Source: Termitomyces sp. T153
Lineage: Eukaryota > Basidiomycota > Agaricomycetes > Agaricales > Lyophyllaceae
Length of the DNA: 64,000 bases
Reading direction: 5' to 3'
Assembly (NCBI GenBank): GCA_018296165.2
Contig: JACKQL020000099.1
Coordinates: 62,001-126,000 of the forward strand
Under the pieces are notes generated by a model that was not told the DNA's origin, made no database searches, and saw nothing but the letters and a program-made list of their open reading frames with translations. Position 1 is the first letter of the stretch. Each line of letters opens with the position of its first letter. A program made the translations under genes and the position numbers. This document shows, piece after piece, positions 1 through 10,684 of the stretch.

Positions 1-18
1 TTAAACCCTGCCAAGACT

Positions 19-672
19 GTGGCCTTGATGCTACATGATAAGGAGCAGTACAGACAAGGGAAGCATACACTGAATGAGTACATTGACTTGTTCTGGGCTC
101 TAGTTGAGCAGGCCACTTATCCTGATGGCCTCCAACTATGCCTTACTTTCCAAGATGGCTTGCACCCTACACTGGTGGAACACATTGACAATCTGGCAGA
201 GGGTTGCCCTGATAATGAAAATATTGCATCATGGTATGAGGTGGCCCAGGACCAATGGCAACTCATGGAGATCTAGAGGAAGCTCCACCACCCCCATTCC
301 ATGCTGCACCTAGCTCTGATCAGCAATCTCTGCCATCCCACACCTGCCTGTCCAACACTGACCCTTACTCCAGCTATCCCTGCAGCATGCTCCCTGCTAC
401 TAGAGATCTCCATGGATGTAGATGCCACTAGGCAGCTTCATGCTGCCCTGCCATTGTGCTGGAAATGCCAGAAGCCTGGGCACTTTGCATGGCACTGCCT
501 CCTGGGCCTGAAGATATGCTACCTTTCCATGGCAGAGCAGGAGGAACTCCTCCTGCAGCTGCTGGCTGTGAAGAATGCTGCTGGAGCTTCTTTGCTAAAT
601 GAGCCTATACTAGAGTTGACTCTAGAGAAGATCAGTGTATGCACCTCACTGGAGCTGGAGGGGAATTTTTAG
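19..672 (+). pseudogene. Gag remnant of copy A
   Basis: Two overlapping reading frames (19-276, then 301-672) make up a Gag capsid remnant, so a frame change or stop lies between them. The first part has the retrotransposon-Gag pattern FWALVEQATYPDGLQLCLTF. The second ends with a CCHC nucleic-acid-binding knuckle, CWKCQKPGHFAWHC, at about 460-501. Gag forms the cytoplasmic particle of LTR retrotransposons. The equivalent Gag pieces in copies B, C, D and E align to it. The N-terminal part lies beyond the window edge or has been lost. Confidence 0.85.
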
Positions 673-1682
673 TTGAGTGATGGATGAGGTGTATGCCTCT
701 GTTACTGGGTGCTAACAGGTTCTTGTGTCTGTCAATAGAAAATGAAACTGCCTTTTCTGATGCCCTTCATTCTGAGACAGAAGAACCTCAATGCCCCCCT
801 TTAAACATATAAACACTGACTCCAGAGCCACTGCCAAGCTCCCTGACACCTCCAAAGGTCTGTTAGTATGGCACTGCCTAGGTGTATAAAATGTCCCAAC
901 AGTACATGATGGCTTCTAGCCTGTCCACCAACTCCCTGCATCTTGACATAGGGATTGAGATGATAAACACCCAGCAAACCTGTGGAGTCATGGCTCTTCT
1001 GGATAGTAGAGCAATGAGACTGTTCCTGGACTCAGAATTTGTCAAATGCCACAGCTTGACCACATAGCCCCTCCCCAAGCCCATTCCTGTCTACAACATT
1101 GACAGAATGCCTAATGAAGCAGGCACCATCAACTCCATGGTTGATCTGGTCCTCTGTCATCAGAACCACATGGAGTGCACCATGTTTGCTATTACCAGCT
1201 TGGGAAGGCAGGACATGATCCTTGGTTTCACATAGCTCCAAGAGCACAACCCCAAGGTTGATTGGACCAAAGGAGAGGTAATCATGAGCAGGTGCCCCCA
1301 GAAGTGTTCTGCCTGTGCTGCAGAGGACTGAGCAGAGTGCTGGACCTGAGTCCAGGAGCATGCAGCCATCTGCACATATTGTGCTGGCCCTCTCCCCTTT
1401 GCAGATCTAGACCTCCTGGATCCCCCACCTCTGGCATTCCCTTGTAGAGAGGCCCTCTACAAGGATGATTGCAATGGCAGAGCCCTGGAGGAGTGTGGAG
1501 GGGAGTTGGGTGGCATATGCAAGCTGGAGCTCCTGGATGAAGCAGTAGAAGTGGGAAATCAAATTTATACTACTGTTGTACACTTGCTGCTCTCTATTGC
1601 AGAGATCTGGGCTAGCCAGACCACGTCTCAATGGCTGGCCCAGGCATTCACTGCCAATGCTGTGCCTTGAGAGTTCTGGAAT

Positions 1683-2516
1683 ATGGTACTCCCCTATCTT
1701 CATGCGTTTGAGGATGTGTTCTCCAAGGCCTTGTTTGACTCACTTCTGGAGTGCAAGAGGTGGGACCATGCCATCAAACTGCTATCAGACTCTGCACCCT
1801 CCAGCTGTAAGGTCTACCTGCTCATGCCCAGAGAGCAGGATGAGCTCAAAGCATTCCTGCAGGAGAACCTGAACTCTGGTCACATCGGCTCATCCAAGTC
1901 TCTGATGGCTTCTCCTGTCTTCTTTATTGAAAAAAAGGATGGCTCTCTCCAACTGGTCCAGGACTACTAGGTACTCAATGCCATAATGGTAAAGAACTGT
2001 TACCCTCTCCCCCTCATCTCTGAGCTCATCAACAACCATCAGGATGTGTGGAGTTACAACAACATGTGCATTCAGGAGGGAGATGAGTGGAAGGCTGCCT
2101 TCTGCACCAACTGGAGATTGTTTGAGCTGCTCATTATGTTCCTTGGACTCACCAATAGCCCTGCTACCTTCTAGACCATGATGAACAACATCTTCTAGGA
2201 CCTCATAGCAGTGTACCTTGACAACATCCTCATCTATACCAAAACACTGGAGGAACACCATTGGATCACTTGCCTTGTCCTGGAATGCCTCTGCCAGCAC
2301 CAGCTCTACCTCAAGCCAGAGAAGTGTGAGTTTAACAAATCCAGATCAAGTACCTTGGCCAGATCATATTGCATGGAACTGTGGAGATGGACCCAGTGAA
2401 GGCAGCAGGTGTGGCAGAGTGGCTGAAGCTCAAGAACAAGAAGGAGGTGGAGGCATTCCTTGGTTTTGCAAACTTCTACTGGAGATTCATTCAGGACTTC
2501 TCACACCATGCCCATC
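1683..2516 (+). pseudogene. Reverse transcriptase remnant of copy A
   Basis: Consecutive fragments encode the RT domain of a Ty3/gypsy Pol. The start is the LHAFEDVFSK linker (about 1700), then SPVFFIEKKDGSLQLVQDY (about 1912-1970), interrupted by TAG, then the TNWRLFELLIMFLGLTNSPATF segment and a further TAG. The catalytic box reads YLDN near 2214-2225 instead of the usual YLDD, so a metal-binding aspartate is gone. The thumb segment ends at 2516, where copy B's LTR starts. The enzyme is inactive by both stops and the active-site change. Confidence 0.85.
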
Positions 2517-2901
2517 TGTCAGGGGACTTCCATTTCCAGGACTTCCATTTCCAACCTCTGTGACTGGTTCCAGCACCTCCACAGCTTGTTTGACATCTCC
2601 AGGGCTCTTTTCAGAACCCCAGAGATCTCCAGAGAACTCTAGAGTTCTCTGTATTACCTCAGCAACCATTGCTCCAGGGTTAGGAGTAACTCTAGTCACC
2701 TGTACAGTAGTTCCCATGCCTCCACTGCCCACTGATGCACTGTGCTGAGCAGCAGGAATCCTTAGACTTGTTCTCTTCAGATTCCCCTCTGCTAGGTGAT
2801 TAGTTACTGATTTGTATCATCATCTACTCCACTAATATACTTTGGATTTCCCTCTGCTAGCTGCATGACTCTGATCTGCTGCTCTGGAGGTTGCCCTTAC
2901 A
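2517..2901 (+). repeat. 5' LTR of copy B (385 bp)
   Basis: The LTR begins TGTCAGGGGACTTCC and ends TTGCCCTTACA, the TG...CA ends expected of an LTR. A short tandem duplication of a TTCCATTTCCAGGAC-type unit lies near its start (2527-2556). The same duplication is found in the 5' LTR of copy E (12335-12719) but not in copy B's own 3' LTR. That points to DNA-level exchange between the 5' halves of B and E after insertion. Confidence 0.85.
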
Positions 2902-4943
2902 ACAGAACAAGTCTCCTAAAACTGGCCTGGAAGCCCCTCATAGCCACAAAGAACCTCTGAGCTGCTATCCATCACTTCTCTGCCAGGATTAAGCACCACA
3001 GAGTTCTATGTCTCAGCTTGCCAACCCAGACACACCCTCAGAGGCCCCAGCCCCACAGGACAAAGCCTGGACTCACCTGCTCCACCTAGAGACCCAAGTG
3101 CAATTAACGCAATCATCTCTTACCCACTATACAACCTAACTCTCTACCCTCCATCAGACAACAGATCTTATCTCCCAATCCCTCCAGGTGCTGCTAGAAT
3201 GCCTAAGCTCTAACTCTGCCCCTCCTATGGTGGTGGAACTAGCTCTGCCTGCCACAGCACCTACTCTGGTGGCTCTGGTGAGCCTACAGCCACAGATCCC
3301 TCATCTGGCACTGCCAGACATATACAATGGCACCTGATCTGGCAGGGAGCAATTCCTACAGTTCTGCCTCACCTACATCCACCTCAGCAGGGATGCTTTT
3401 GACTCTGACACATTGAAGATAGCCTGGGTGCTGTCATACATGAAGACTGGACATGCCTCCACCTATGTGCTGTGAGTTTTCTGCTATCCTGGAGGTGTGG
3501 AGAGCTTCCTAGACTGAGCTGCCTTTGAAAAGGACTTTCACATGGAGTTTTTCCTGTTAGACCCTGCCAAGATGGCAGCACTGATGCTGCATGACAGAAA
3601 GCAGTACGGACAAGGAAAGCATATGTTAGATGAGTATATTGACTTGTTCTGAGCCCTGGTTGAATAGGCTGCCTACTCCAATGGCCTCCAACTATGCCTC
3701 ACCTTCCAGAATGGCTTGCACCCCACCTTGGTGGAATGCATTGACAACCTAGTGGAGGGTTGCCCCAATGATGAAAAGATTGCATCATAGTACAAGGTGG
3801 CCCAGAGCCAATAGCAACTCATGGAGATATGGAGGAAGCTCCACCACCTCCATTGTATACTGCGCCCTGCTGCAGTCAGCAACCTCTGCCACCCCATGCC
3901 TACTCACCCAGTGCCAGCCAACCCTTACTTTAGCCGCCCCCACAGTGCATCTCCTACCACCAGGGATCCTCATAGATGTGGATGCAGCCCAATAACTCTA
4001 TGCTGCCCCACTGTTGTGCTAGAGATGCAAGAAGCCCAGGCACTTTGCACGACACTATCCCCTGGGCCTGGAGGTACACTACTGTTCCACAGTGGAGCAG
4101 GAGGAGCTTCCCCTGCAGCTCTTGGCCACAAAAGATGCTGCTGGAGCTCTGTCACTGGACAAGCCCATGCTGGAGTTGACTCCAGAGGAAGCCAGTGTGT
4201 GCACTTCACCTCTGGAGCAGGAGGAGGATTTTTAGCTGAGCAACAGATGGAGTGTAAGCCTTCATTGCTAGGTGCTAACAGGTTCTCTTGTCTGTCAATA
4301 GAAAATGAAACTGCCTTTTCCAATGCCCTTCATTCTGAGACAAAAAACCTCAAAGCCCCTTTCCAGACATACAAACACTAATTCCAGAGCCCCTGCCAAG
4401 CTCTCTGACACCTCCAAAGGTCCAACAGCATGGCCCTGCTTGGGTGTGTTGAAGGCCCTGACAGTACATGATGGCCTCCAGCTTGTCTGCCCATTTTCTG
4501 TGCCTCAATGTGAAGATTGAGATGATGGACACCTAGCAAAACTATGGAGTCATGGCTCTCCTGAACAGCAGAGCAATGGGACTTTTCCTGGACTCAGAGT
4601 TCATTAAACACCATGGCCTTACCATGCAGCCTCTTCCTAAGCCCATTCCTGTCTACAACATTGATGGAATGCCCAACAAAGCCAGTGCAATTAGCTCTGT
4701 AGTGTACCTGGTTCTCCACTATCAGAATTGTGCAGAGTGTGCCATATTTGCTGTCACCAGCTTGGGAAGGCAAGACATGATCCTTGGGTTCACATGGCTC
4801 CAAGAGCATAATCCCAAGGTTGATTGGACCAAAGAAGAGGTGACCATAAGTAGATGCCCTAGGAAGTGCTCCACCTGCACCACGGAGGACAGAGCAGAGT
4901 GTTGGACCCAAGTCTGGGAGCATGCAGCCATCCAAGCATGTTG
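2517..4943 (+). repeat. Left arm of 2.43-kb inverted repeat
   Basis: Every recognisable landmark in this arm (LTR ends, leader, Gag, protease) has its reverse complement at 15236 minus its position. No insertion or deletion is seen across the arm. Substitutions are few: about seven residue differences in a 186-codon frame and none in the ~130 shared protease codons, suggesting around 99% identity. The partner is 10293-12719 and the spacer is about 5.35 kb. Confidence 0.9.
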
Positions 4944-4977
4944 CATGGGCCCTAAGAGATCACAGGAGGAGGCCTGA
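4552..4977 (+). pseudogene. Retroviral-type aspartic protease region, copy B
   Basis: The open frame encodes a protease domain of the Ty3/gypsy polyprotein. It opens with MALLNSRAMGLFLDSEF, equivalent to the catalytic LLDSGA motif, but here the aspartate is asparagine and the glycine arginine, so it should be inactive. It continues through VTSLGRQDMILGFTWL, the conserved ILG(F/M)xWL flap-distal motif, and DWTKEEV. An identical frame is present on the minus strand at 10202-10684. After about residue 130 the frame runs into the deletion junction, so its last dozen residues are not protease. Confidence 0.8.
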
Positions 4978-5289
4978 GCTGCACTGATGAAAGCAAAAGA
5001 CAACATGGCACAATACTATGACTGTGGGAGGACCCCAGAGCACAGATATCAGCCCGGAGATTGAGTCTACCTGGATGCCTCTGACATTACAACTACCCAA
5101 CTCTCAAAAAAGCTGTCACACCACCAATTAGGGCCATTCACAGTGGAATGACAGGTGGGACCCCTGGCCTATTGACTCCAACTCCCTGCAGGGATGTGCC
5201 AGCTTCATCCAGTGTTCAATGTGGTCAAACTAACCCTGGCTCCCAAAGATCTTATCCCAGAGGGATGTCTGCCACCTCCGCCACACTCC

Positions 5290-5470
5290 ATGGTGGTCAA
5301 CAACAATGAGGAGTATAAAGTGGAGGAAATCCTGAATAGCCACTTATTCCAGAGACAACTACAATACAAGGTGAAGTAGAGAGGCTATGGAATCAAGGAT
5401 ATCTCCTGGGAGCTGTGGAAGAACATACATGCCCCCAGACTTATCAAGGAGTTCCACTAGAGACATCCAG
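5290..5470 (+). pseudogene. Chromodomain at the C-terminus of copy B Pol
   Basis: The translated stretch EEYKVEEILNSHLFQRQLQY, then a TAG at 5377, then RGYGIKDISWELWKNIHAP, matches the chromodomain fold: E-x-E-x-I-L, then Y-x-V/I-K-x-R/W-x-G-Y, then a tryptophan-rich end. Integrase-linked chromodomains steer chromoviruses to heterochromatin. This identifies the family as chromovirus rather than plain gypsy. The same segment occurs on the minus strand in copy E at about 7440-7620. Confidence 0.7.
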
Positions 5471-5579
5471 ATGCTTCACATGCCATATGAGGAATCTACC
5501 CTATCTCATCAGTGGACTGAGCAATCAAGGACTTCTTCTACCCCATGCGTCAAGACACTGCATGCTAGAGGGGGAGTGA

Positions 5580-5929
5580 TGTCAGGAGACTTCTGTTTCC
5601 AACCTCCATGACTAGTTCCAGCACCTCCACAGCTTGTTTGACATCTTCAGAGCTCTTTCCAGAACTCTGGAGTTCTCTGTATTATCTCAGCAACTATTGC
5701 CCTAGGGTTAGGAGTAACTCCAGTCACCTGTACAGTAGTTCCCATGCCTCCACCACCTACTGATGTGCCATGCCAAGCAGTAGGGATCCTTAGACTTGTT
5801 CTCTTTGGATTCCCCTCTGTTAGGTAATTAGTTACTGATCTGTATTGTCATCTACTCTGCTAATATACTTTGGATTCCCCTCTGTTAGCTGCATAACTCC
5901 GATCTGCCACTCCAAAGGTTGCCCTTACA
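5580..5929 (+). repeat. 3' LTR of copy B (about 350 bp)
   Basis: The LTR starts TGTCAGGAGACTTCTG and ends TTGCCCTTACA. It lacks the short duplications present in the 5' LTR at 2517-2901 and differs from it at many bases. Immediately after it, at 5930, the sequence becomes minus-strand Gag of copy C (GCCATAAGATTAGG). The 5 bp outside the LTR, read in Gag orientation, are ATGGC. Confidence 0.8.
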
Positions 5930-7058
5930 GCCATAAGATTAGGTGGCTTGCTCAAGCAGTGCCTGTAAGGAGTTGATCTACTTGTCCAGGGTTTGCTTCC
6001 CTTGCCCATATTGCTCCTAGTCATGTAGCATCAAGGCCATGGTTTTGGTGGAGTCTAGTGGAAAAAACTCCACCTGGACATCCTTCTCAAAGGCAGCCCA
6101 ATCTAGAAAACTTCCCACACCTCCAGGGTGACAGAAAACTCACAATGCATAGGTGGAGGCACATCCAGTCTTCATGTATAACAGTACCTAGGCTATTTTC
6201 AATGCATCAGAGTCAAAGGCATCCCTGCTGAGGTGGATGTAGGTGAGGCAGGACTAGAGGAAACATTCCATACTGGAGCAAGCACCATTGTATGTGTCTG
6301 AAAGTACAGGAAGTGGAATTTGCAGTTGTAGGGTCACTGGAGCTATGGAAACAGATACAGAAGCAGTCAGAGTCAGTTCCACAACTGGAGGAAGTGTGGA
6401 AGTAGGGGGCAGGTGCTCAAGCAGCACCTGGAGTGATTGAGAGATAAGATCTGTTGTTTGACAAAGGGTGGAGAGTTTGGTTGTATAGTGGGTAAGAGAT
6501 GATTGCATGAGTTGCACCTGGTTTTCTAGGTGTGGCAGGTGAGTCCAGGCTTTGTCCTGTGGGGCCAGAGCCTCTGCAGGGGTGTCTGAGTTGGCAAGCT
6601 GAGACATAGAACTCTGTGGTGCTTGATCCTGGTAGGAAAGCAACAGATAGAGGCTTGGAGGTTTTCTATGGCTATGAGGGGCTGCCAGACTAGTTCAGAG
6701 ACTTGTTCTATTGCAAGGGTGATCTATAGAGTGGAAGATCTAGTCACACAGCTAGCAGAGGGGAATCCAAAGTATATTAGCAAGTAGACAAAGATACAAG
6801 CAGTAACTAATCACCTAGCAGAGGGGAATCCAAAGAGAACAAGTCTAAGGATCCCTGCTGCTCAGTGCAGTGCATTAGTGGGCAGCAGAAGCATGGGAAC
6901 TACTGTACAGATGACTGGAGCTACTCCTAACCCTAGAGCAATAATTGCTGAGATAATACAGAGAACTCTGGGGTTACAGAAAGAGCTCCAGAGACATTGA
7001 ACAAGCTGCAGAGGTGCTGGAACAAGTTGTGGAGGTTGGAAATAGAAGTCCCCTGACA
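5930..7058 (-). mobile_element. Chromovirus copy C (5' LTR and Gag N-terminal half)
   Basis: Read on the minus strand, this holds a full LTR (6712-7058) followed by a leader and the Gag N-terminal half. The longest open frame is 6254-6643, rich in Q, L and T and probably coiled-coil. It breaks off at 5930 within the conserved Gag stretch EQAT-x2-x-DG, exactly where copy D's Gag picks up at 12720 on the plus strand. C and D are therefore probably the two halves of one element separated by an inversion. Stops are scattered through Gag. Confidence 0.8.
6712..7058 (-). repeat. LTR of copy C, possibly shared with a neighbour
   Basis: On the minus strand the LTR starts TGTCAGGGGACTTC at 7058 and ends at 6712 in ..CCCTTGCA, a variant of TTGCCCTTACA. 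To its left (downstream on minus) lies Gag leader. To its right (7059-7177) lies sequence normally found just upstream of a 3' LTR. One LTR flanked by Pol end on one side and Gag start on the other is typical of tandem copies sharing an LTR. Confidence 0.75.
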
Positions 7059-7177
7059 TCACCCCCCCCTCTAGTGTGCAGCATCTCAACACATGGGGTA
7101 AAAGAAGTCCCTGATTGCTCAATCTGCTGGTGAGATAGAGTAGATCCCTTGTATGGTGCACAGGGCCTCTGGATGTC
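7059..7177 (-). repeat. Orphan segment from upstream of a chromovirus 3' LTR
   Basis: About 120 bp matches the sequence directly upstream of the 3' LTR in copies B (5460-5579) and E (7330-7450). It is rich in short words such as AAGTCCCTGATTGCTCA. It is joined at about 7178 to a truncated LTR of copy E. It probably is the last remnant of copy A's 3' end after a deletion. Confidence 0.6.
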
Positions 7178-7329
7178 TCAGATGACTGGAGCTACTCCTA
7201 ACTCTAGGGCAATAACTGCTGAGGTAATATGGAGAACTCTGGGGTTCTAGAAGGAGCCTCAGAGACATCAAACAGGCTGCAGAAGTGCTGCAACAAGTTG
7301 CAAAGGTTGGAAATAGAAGTCTCCTGACA
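7178..7329 (-). repeat. Truncated 3' LTR of copy E
   Basis: Only the first ~150 bp of the LTR (minus orientation, starting TGTCAGGAGACTTC at 7329) remain. The match to the LTR at 6712-7058 is lost at about 7178, where the orphan segment 7059-7177 begins. Confidence 0.7.
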
Positions 7330-7899
7330 TCACACTCCTTTTAGCATGCAGCATCTCAATGTGTGGAGTAGAAGAAGTCCCTGATTGCTCAGTCTGCTAG
7401 TGAGATAGGGTAGATTCCTCATATAGTATGCAGAGCATCTGGATGTCTCCAGTGGAACTCCTTGACAAGTCTGGGGGCATGTATGTTCTCCCACAGCTCC
7501 CAGGAAATATCCTTGATTTCATAGCCTCTTCACTTCATCTTGTATTGTAGTTATCTCTGGAATAAATGGCTATCCAGGATTTCCTCCACTTCATATTCCT
7601 CATTGTCATTGACCACTATGGGGAGCAGTGGAAGTAGTGGATGTTGCCCCACCATCCAGTGTTAAAGAAGAATGGGGAAAACTAGGTGGACATGTGAACA
7701 TGGTTGTTATACTGGAATTTGGCATTGGAGAGGAGTTTGTCCCAGTCATCTTAGTGCTCATTGCAGAAGAGGCAGAGATACTGTTCCAGCTCCTGGTTTA
7801 TAGCTCCATCTGGCTGTCAGACTGTGAATAGTAGGCAGTGGTGGTGTGGAGCTTTACTCCAAGCAGTCAGTAGAGCTCCTAGGTAAACTCCGCCACAAA

Positions 7900-8340
7900 T
7901 TGCAGTTCCTGATCTGAGACATAGGCATTGGAGAGGCTGTGAAGCTTCCAGACATTCTTCCAGTACAGGTTCATGGCACCCATGGCAGAGCAGGTGGTGT
8001 GAGTCAGAATGAAGTGCACTCTCTTGCCATACAGGTCCACCACCACCATGATTGCATCATATCCGTGGGCATCAGGGAGCTCTACAATAAAGTCTATAGA
8101 TGCTATGCTCCACTATTCCACAGGCACCAGTAGCGAGTATAACTGTCCATAGGGGAGTTGGCACTGGGGCTTGGTCTGGAGGCAGAGATCACAGGTACTA
8201 GTGTAGGATCCAATGTACCAGGACATCTGGGGCCACCAGTAGCTCTGTGATACTAACTCCAGTGTCTTCCACCACCTGGGGTGCTCTGCAATGCGGAAGT
8301 CATGGTATTGCTCCGCAATCCTCTGACAGAGCTCCAAAAT
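7900..8340 (-). pseudogene. Integrase remnant of copy E
   Basis: The minus-strand frame 8113-8337 carries the N-terminal HHCC zinc finger: HDFRIAEHPRWWKT followed about 30 residues later by CDLC. Further downstream, in broken frames to about 7900, are pieces equivalent to copy D's DLYSKQAHFI and YVSDQGPQFV, the DD-E core. Integrase inserts the cDNA copy into nuclear DNA. The frame is not continuous, so no active enzyme is expected. Confidence 0.7.
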
Positions 8341-8558
8341 GTTGGGAACATAGATACAGTCTCAGAAGGTCAGGATTCTGTCTTGGAGGGCCCATTTGTC
8401 AGCACAGACCACCTTAACACCAATAATATGCCCTGAGTTCAGCATCTGAGCAGCCTGTACTATAAGCTCCTCCTGTTGATCATTCCTATTATCCTGTTGT
8501 ATGTCCTAGAGAATGTCTGCCTCTGCTTTGTCAATGGCAAGGCCCTCCATAGCTCAGA

Positions 8559-9124
8559 TCATGAACAATTTGGGATGGAGGAGCATGATGTTACTGTTAT
8601 CCCCTTCTTCTGTTCTGTGGTCCACCCTCCAAGATAGGGCATCTGGTTTCCCCATGCTCTGGCCAGGCTTGTAGTGCAAGGAGAAGTTGAAGTTGGCAAG
8701 GTAGAGGGACCATTGGGCCTGCTGGCAATTGAGCTTCTTGGCTGTCCAGAAGTATTCAAGGTTCTTGTGATCTGTCCAGATCTTGAACTTGTGCTATGCA
8801 CCTTCCAGGAAGTGCTGCCACTCTTTGAACAACCAGATAATAGCCAGCATCTGCTTTCCATGGATCTTGTAGTTCCATTCCACCACATTCAGGCTTTTGG
8901 AGTAAAAGGCCACCAGATGCCACTTCCTGTCCTCTGGAGATTGCTGTAAGAGCACCATCCCTGTTGGCCTCTACATAGAAGGGAGAGTTGTTATCTGGGA
9001 ATAGGAGGACAGGCCTGGAGGTCACAGCATGCTTGAGAGTGTCAAAGGCCATCTGCTCCAGAGGTCCCCAGCTCCACATAACATGCTTTTCCATGAGGTC
9101 AAACAGTGGGCAGGCAGGGTGCAA
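8559..9124 (-). pseudogene. RNase H remnant of copy E
   Basis: The frame 8756-9124 contains the end of the RT connection (HPACPLFDLMEKH) and then PVLLFPDNNSPFYVEANRDG, where the RNase H catalytic aspartate normally sits (T/E-x-D-A-S); here the acidic ladder is damaged (VEANRDG). A shifted frame (8559-8888) continues the domain up to the segment equivalent to copy D's WQHFLEG. The domain would degrade the RNA strand of the hybrid in an intact element. Confidence 0.7.
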
Positions 9125-9202
9125 GAAGTCCTGGATAAATCTCCAGTAGAAGTTTGCAAAACCAAGGAATGCCTATACCTCCTTCTTGTTTTGGGGCTCT
9201 GG

Positions 9203-10006
9203 CTACTCTGCCACACCTGCTACCTTCACTGGGTCTATCTCTGCTGCTCTGTGGGAGATGATCAGGCCAAGGTACTCAATCTGGGTTTGTTCAAACTCAC
9301 ACTTCTCTGGCTTGAGGTAGAACTGGTGCTGGCAGAGGCATTCCAGGATGAGACAAGTGATCCAATAGTGTTCCTCCAGCATTTTGGTGTAGATGAGGAT
9401 GTCATCAAGGTACATGCACACTACACCCTCCACAATGAGGTCCTAGAAGATGTTATTCATCATGGTCTGGAAGGTGGCCAGGCTGTTGGTGAGACTGAAG
9501 AACATGACAAGCAGCTCAAACAATCTCCAGTTTGTCTGGAAGGCCACCTTCCACTTGTCTCCTATCTGAATGCACACATTGTTGTAACTCCACCAGATGT
9601 CTAGTTTAGTGAAGTATTGCATGCTCCAGAGGTTGCTGATGAGCTCAGAGATGAGAGGGAGGGGGTAATGGTTCTTCACTGTCATGGCATTGAGTATCCA
9701 GTAGTCCTGTACCAGTTAGAGGGAACCATCCTTCTTTTTGATAAAGAAGACTGAAGAAGCCATTGGGGACTTGGATGGATGGATATGACCAGAGTCCAAG
9801 TTCTCCTGTAGGAATGTGTTGAGCTTGTCCTGCTCCCTGAGTGCAAGGGGGTAGACCTTACAGCTGGAGAGTGTGGAGTCAGGCAGCAGTTTGATGGTGT
9901 GGTCCCACTTCTTGCACTCTGGAAGTGAGTTGAAGGAGGCTTTGGAGAACACATCTTCAAATGCATGCAGGTAAGGGGGTACCATGTCCCAGAACTCTTG
10001 AGGCAT
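9203..10006 (-). pseudogene. Reverse transcriptase remnant of copy E
   Basis: Three minus-strand frames (9716-10006, 9443-9685, 9203-9433) jointly cover RT. They show the VPPYLHAFEDVFSK linker, VFFIKKKDGSL, then FTKLDI (first catalytic aspartate retained), and MYLDDILIYTK with the full YLDD box at about 9388-9420. It ends with IEYLGLIIS. Copies A and D have YLDN at the last site. Separation into three frames shows that the copy is dead despite its intact catalytic box. Confidence 0.8.
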
Positions 10007-10201
10007 GGCATTGGCAGCAAAGGCCTGGGCCAGCCTCTAGGATGTAGTCTGGCTAGCCCTGATCTCTGCAATGCAGGGCAGTGGGTGGACAGTGTTAACA
10101 TAGATTTGATCTCCTGCCTCTATCACTTTATCCAGGAACCCCAGCTCATATATACCACCAAACTCCCCTCCACACTCCTCCTCTAGGGCTTTGCCATTGC
10201 T

Positions 10202-10684
10202 TCAATTATCCTTGTAGAGGGCCTCTCTATGAGGAAACAGCAGAGGTGGGGGGTCCAGAAGGTCTAGATCAGTGAAGGGGAGAGGGCCAGCACAACATGC
10301 TTGGATGGCTGCATGCTCCCAGACTTGGGTCCAACACTCTGCTCTGTCCTCCGTGGTGCAGGTGGAGCACTTCCTAGGGCATCTACTTATGGTCACCTCT
10401 TCTTTGGTCCAATCAACCTTGGGATTATGCTCTTGGAGCCATGTGAACCCAAGGATCATGTCTTGCCTTCCCAAGCTGGTGACAGCAAATATGGCACACT
10501 CTGCACAATTCTGATAGTGGAGAACCAGGTACACTACAGAGCTAATTGCACTGGCTTTGTTGGGCATTCCATCAATGTTGTAGACAGGAATGGGCTTAGG
10601 AAGAGGCTGCATGGTAAGGCCATGGTGTTTAATGAACTCTGAGTCCAGGAAAAGTCCCATTGCTCTGCTGTTCAGGAGAGCCAT
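10202..10684 (-). pseudogene. Aspartic protease region of copy E
   Basis: The 160-codon frame is identical in predicted sequence to copy B's 4552-4943 up to the B deletion point. It then continues into its native linker (GPLPFTDLDLLDPPPLLFPH), which shows what B has lost. The catalytic motif is LLNSRAMG in place of LLDSGA, so it is probably inactive. The same substitution in both inverted copies supports copying between them rather than separate decay. Confidence 0.8.

Larger units (their letters stand above)
1..2516 (+). mobile_element. Chromovirus copy A (Gag to RT, 3' part missing)
   Basis: This is a decayed Ty3/gypsy element on the plus strand that enters from the left window edge. In order it shows Gag, a CCHC knuckle, a protease-like stretch near 991-1340, and RT from about 1690. 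It stops abruptly at 2516, just after the RT stretch AFLGFANFYWRFIQDF, where the LTR of copy B begins. RNase H and integrase are absent on this side. Many in-frame stops occur, several from C-to-T or G-to-A changes relative to copy D (for example a TAC-TAG where D has TAC-CAA near 1970). The copy cannot be autonomous. Confidence 0.9.
2517..5929 (+). mobile_element. Chromovirus copy B, internally deleted
   Basis: This plus-strand element is bounded by two related LTRs (2517-2901 and 5580-5929). It keeps a 5' leader, Gag remnants (about 3000-4230), a protease region (4552-4943) and the extreme C-terminal end of Pol with a chromodomain (about 5290-5470). RT, RNase H and most of integrase are missing: at 4943/4944 the sequence leaves the protease end seen in copy E and resumes near 4963 with sequence matching copy D around 16610. 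It is a non-autonomous deletion derivative inserted in or against copy A. Its 5' half is a near-identical inverted match to copy E. Confidence 0.85.

Noticed and set aside
3384..4323. Antisense frames within copy B (and their mirror copies at 11027-11852)
   Set aside because: They are the complement of Gag remnants and appear twice only because of the inverted repeat.
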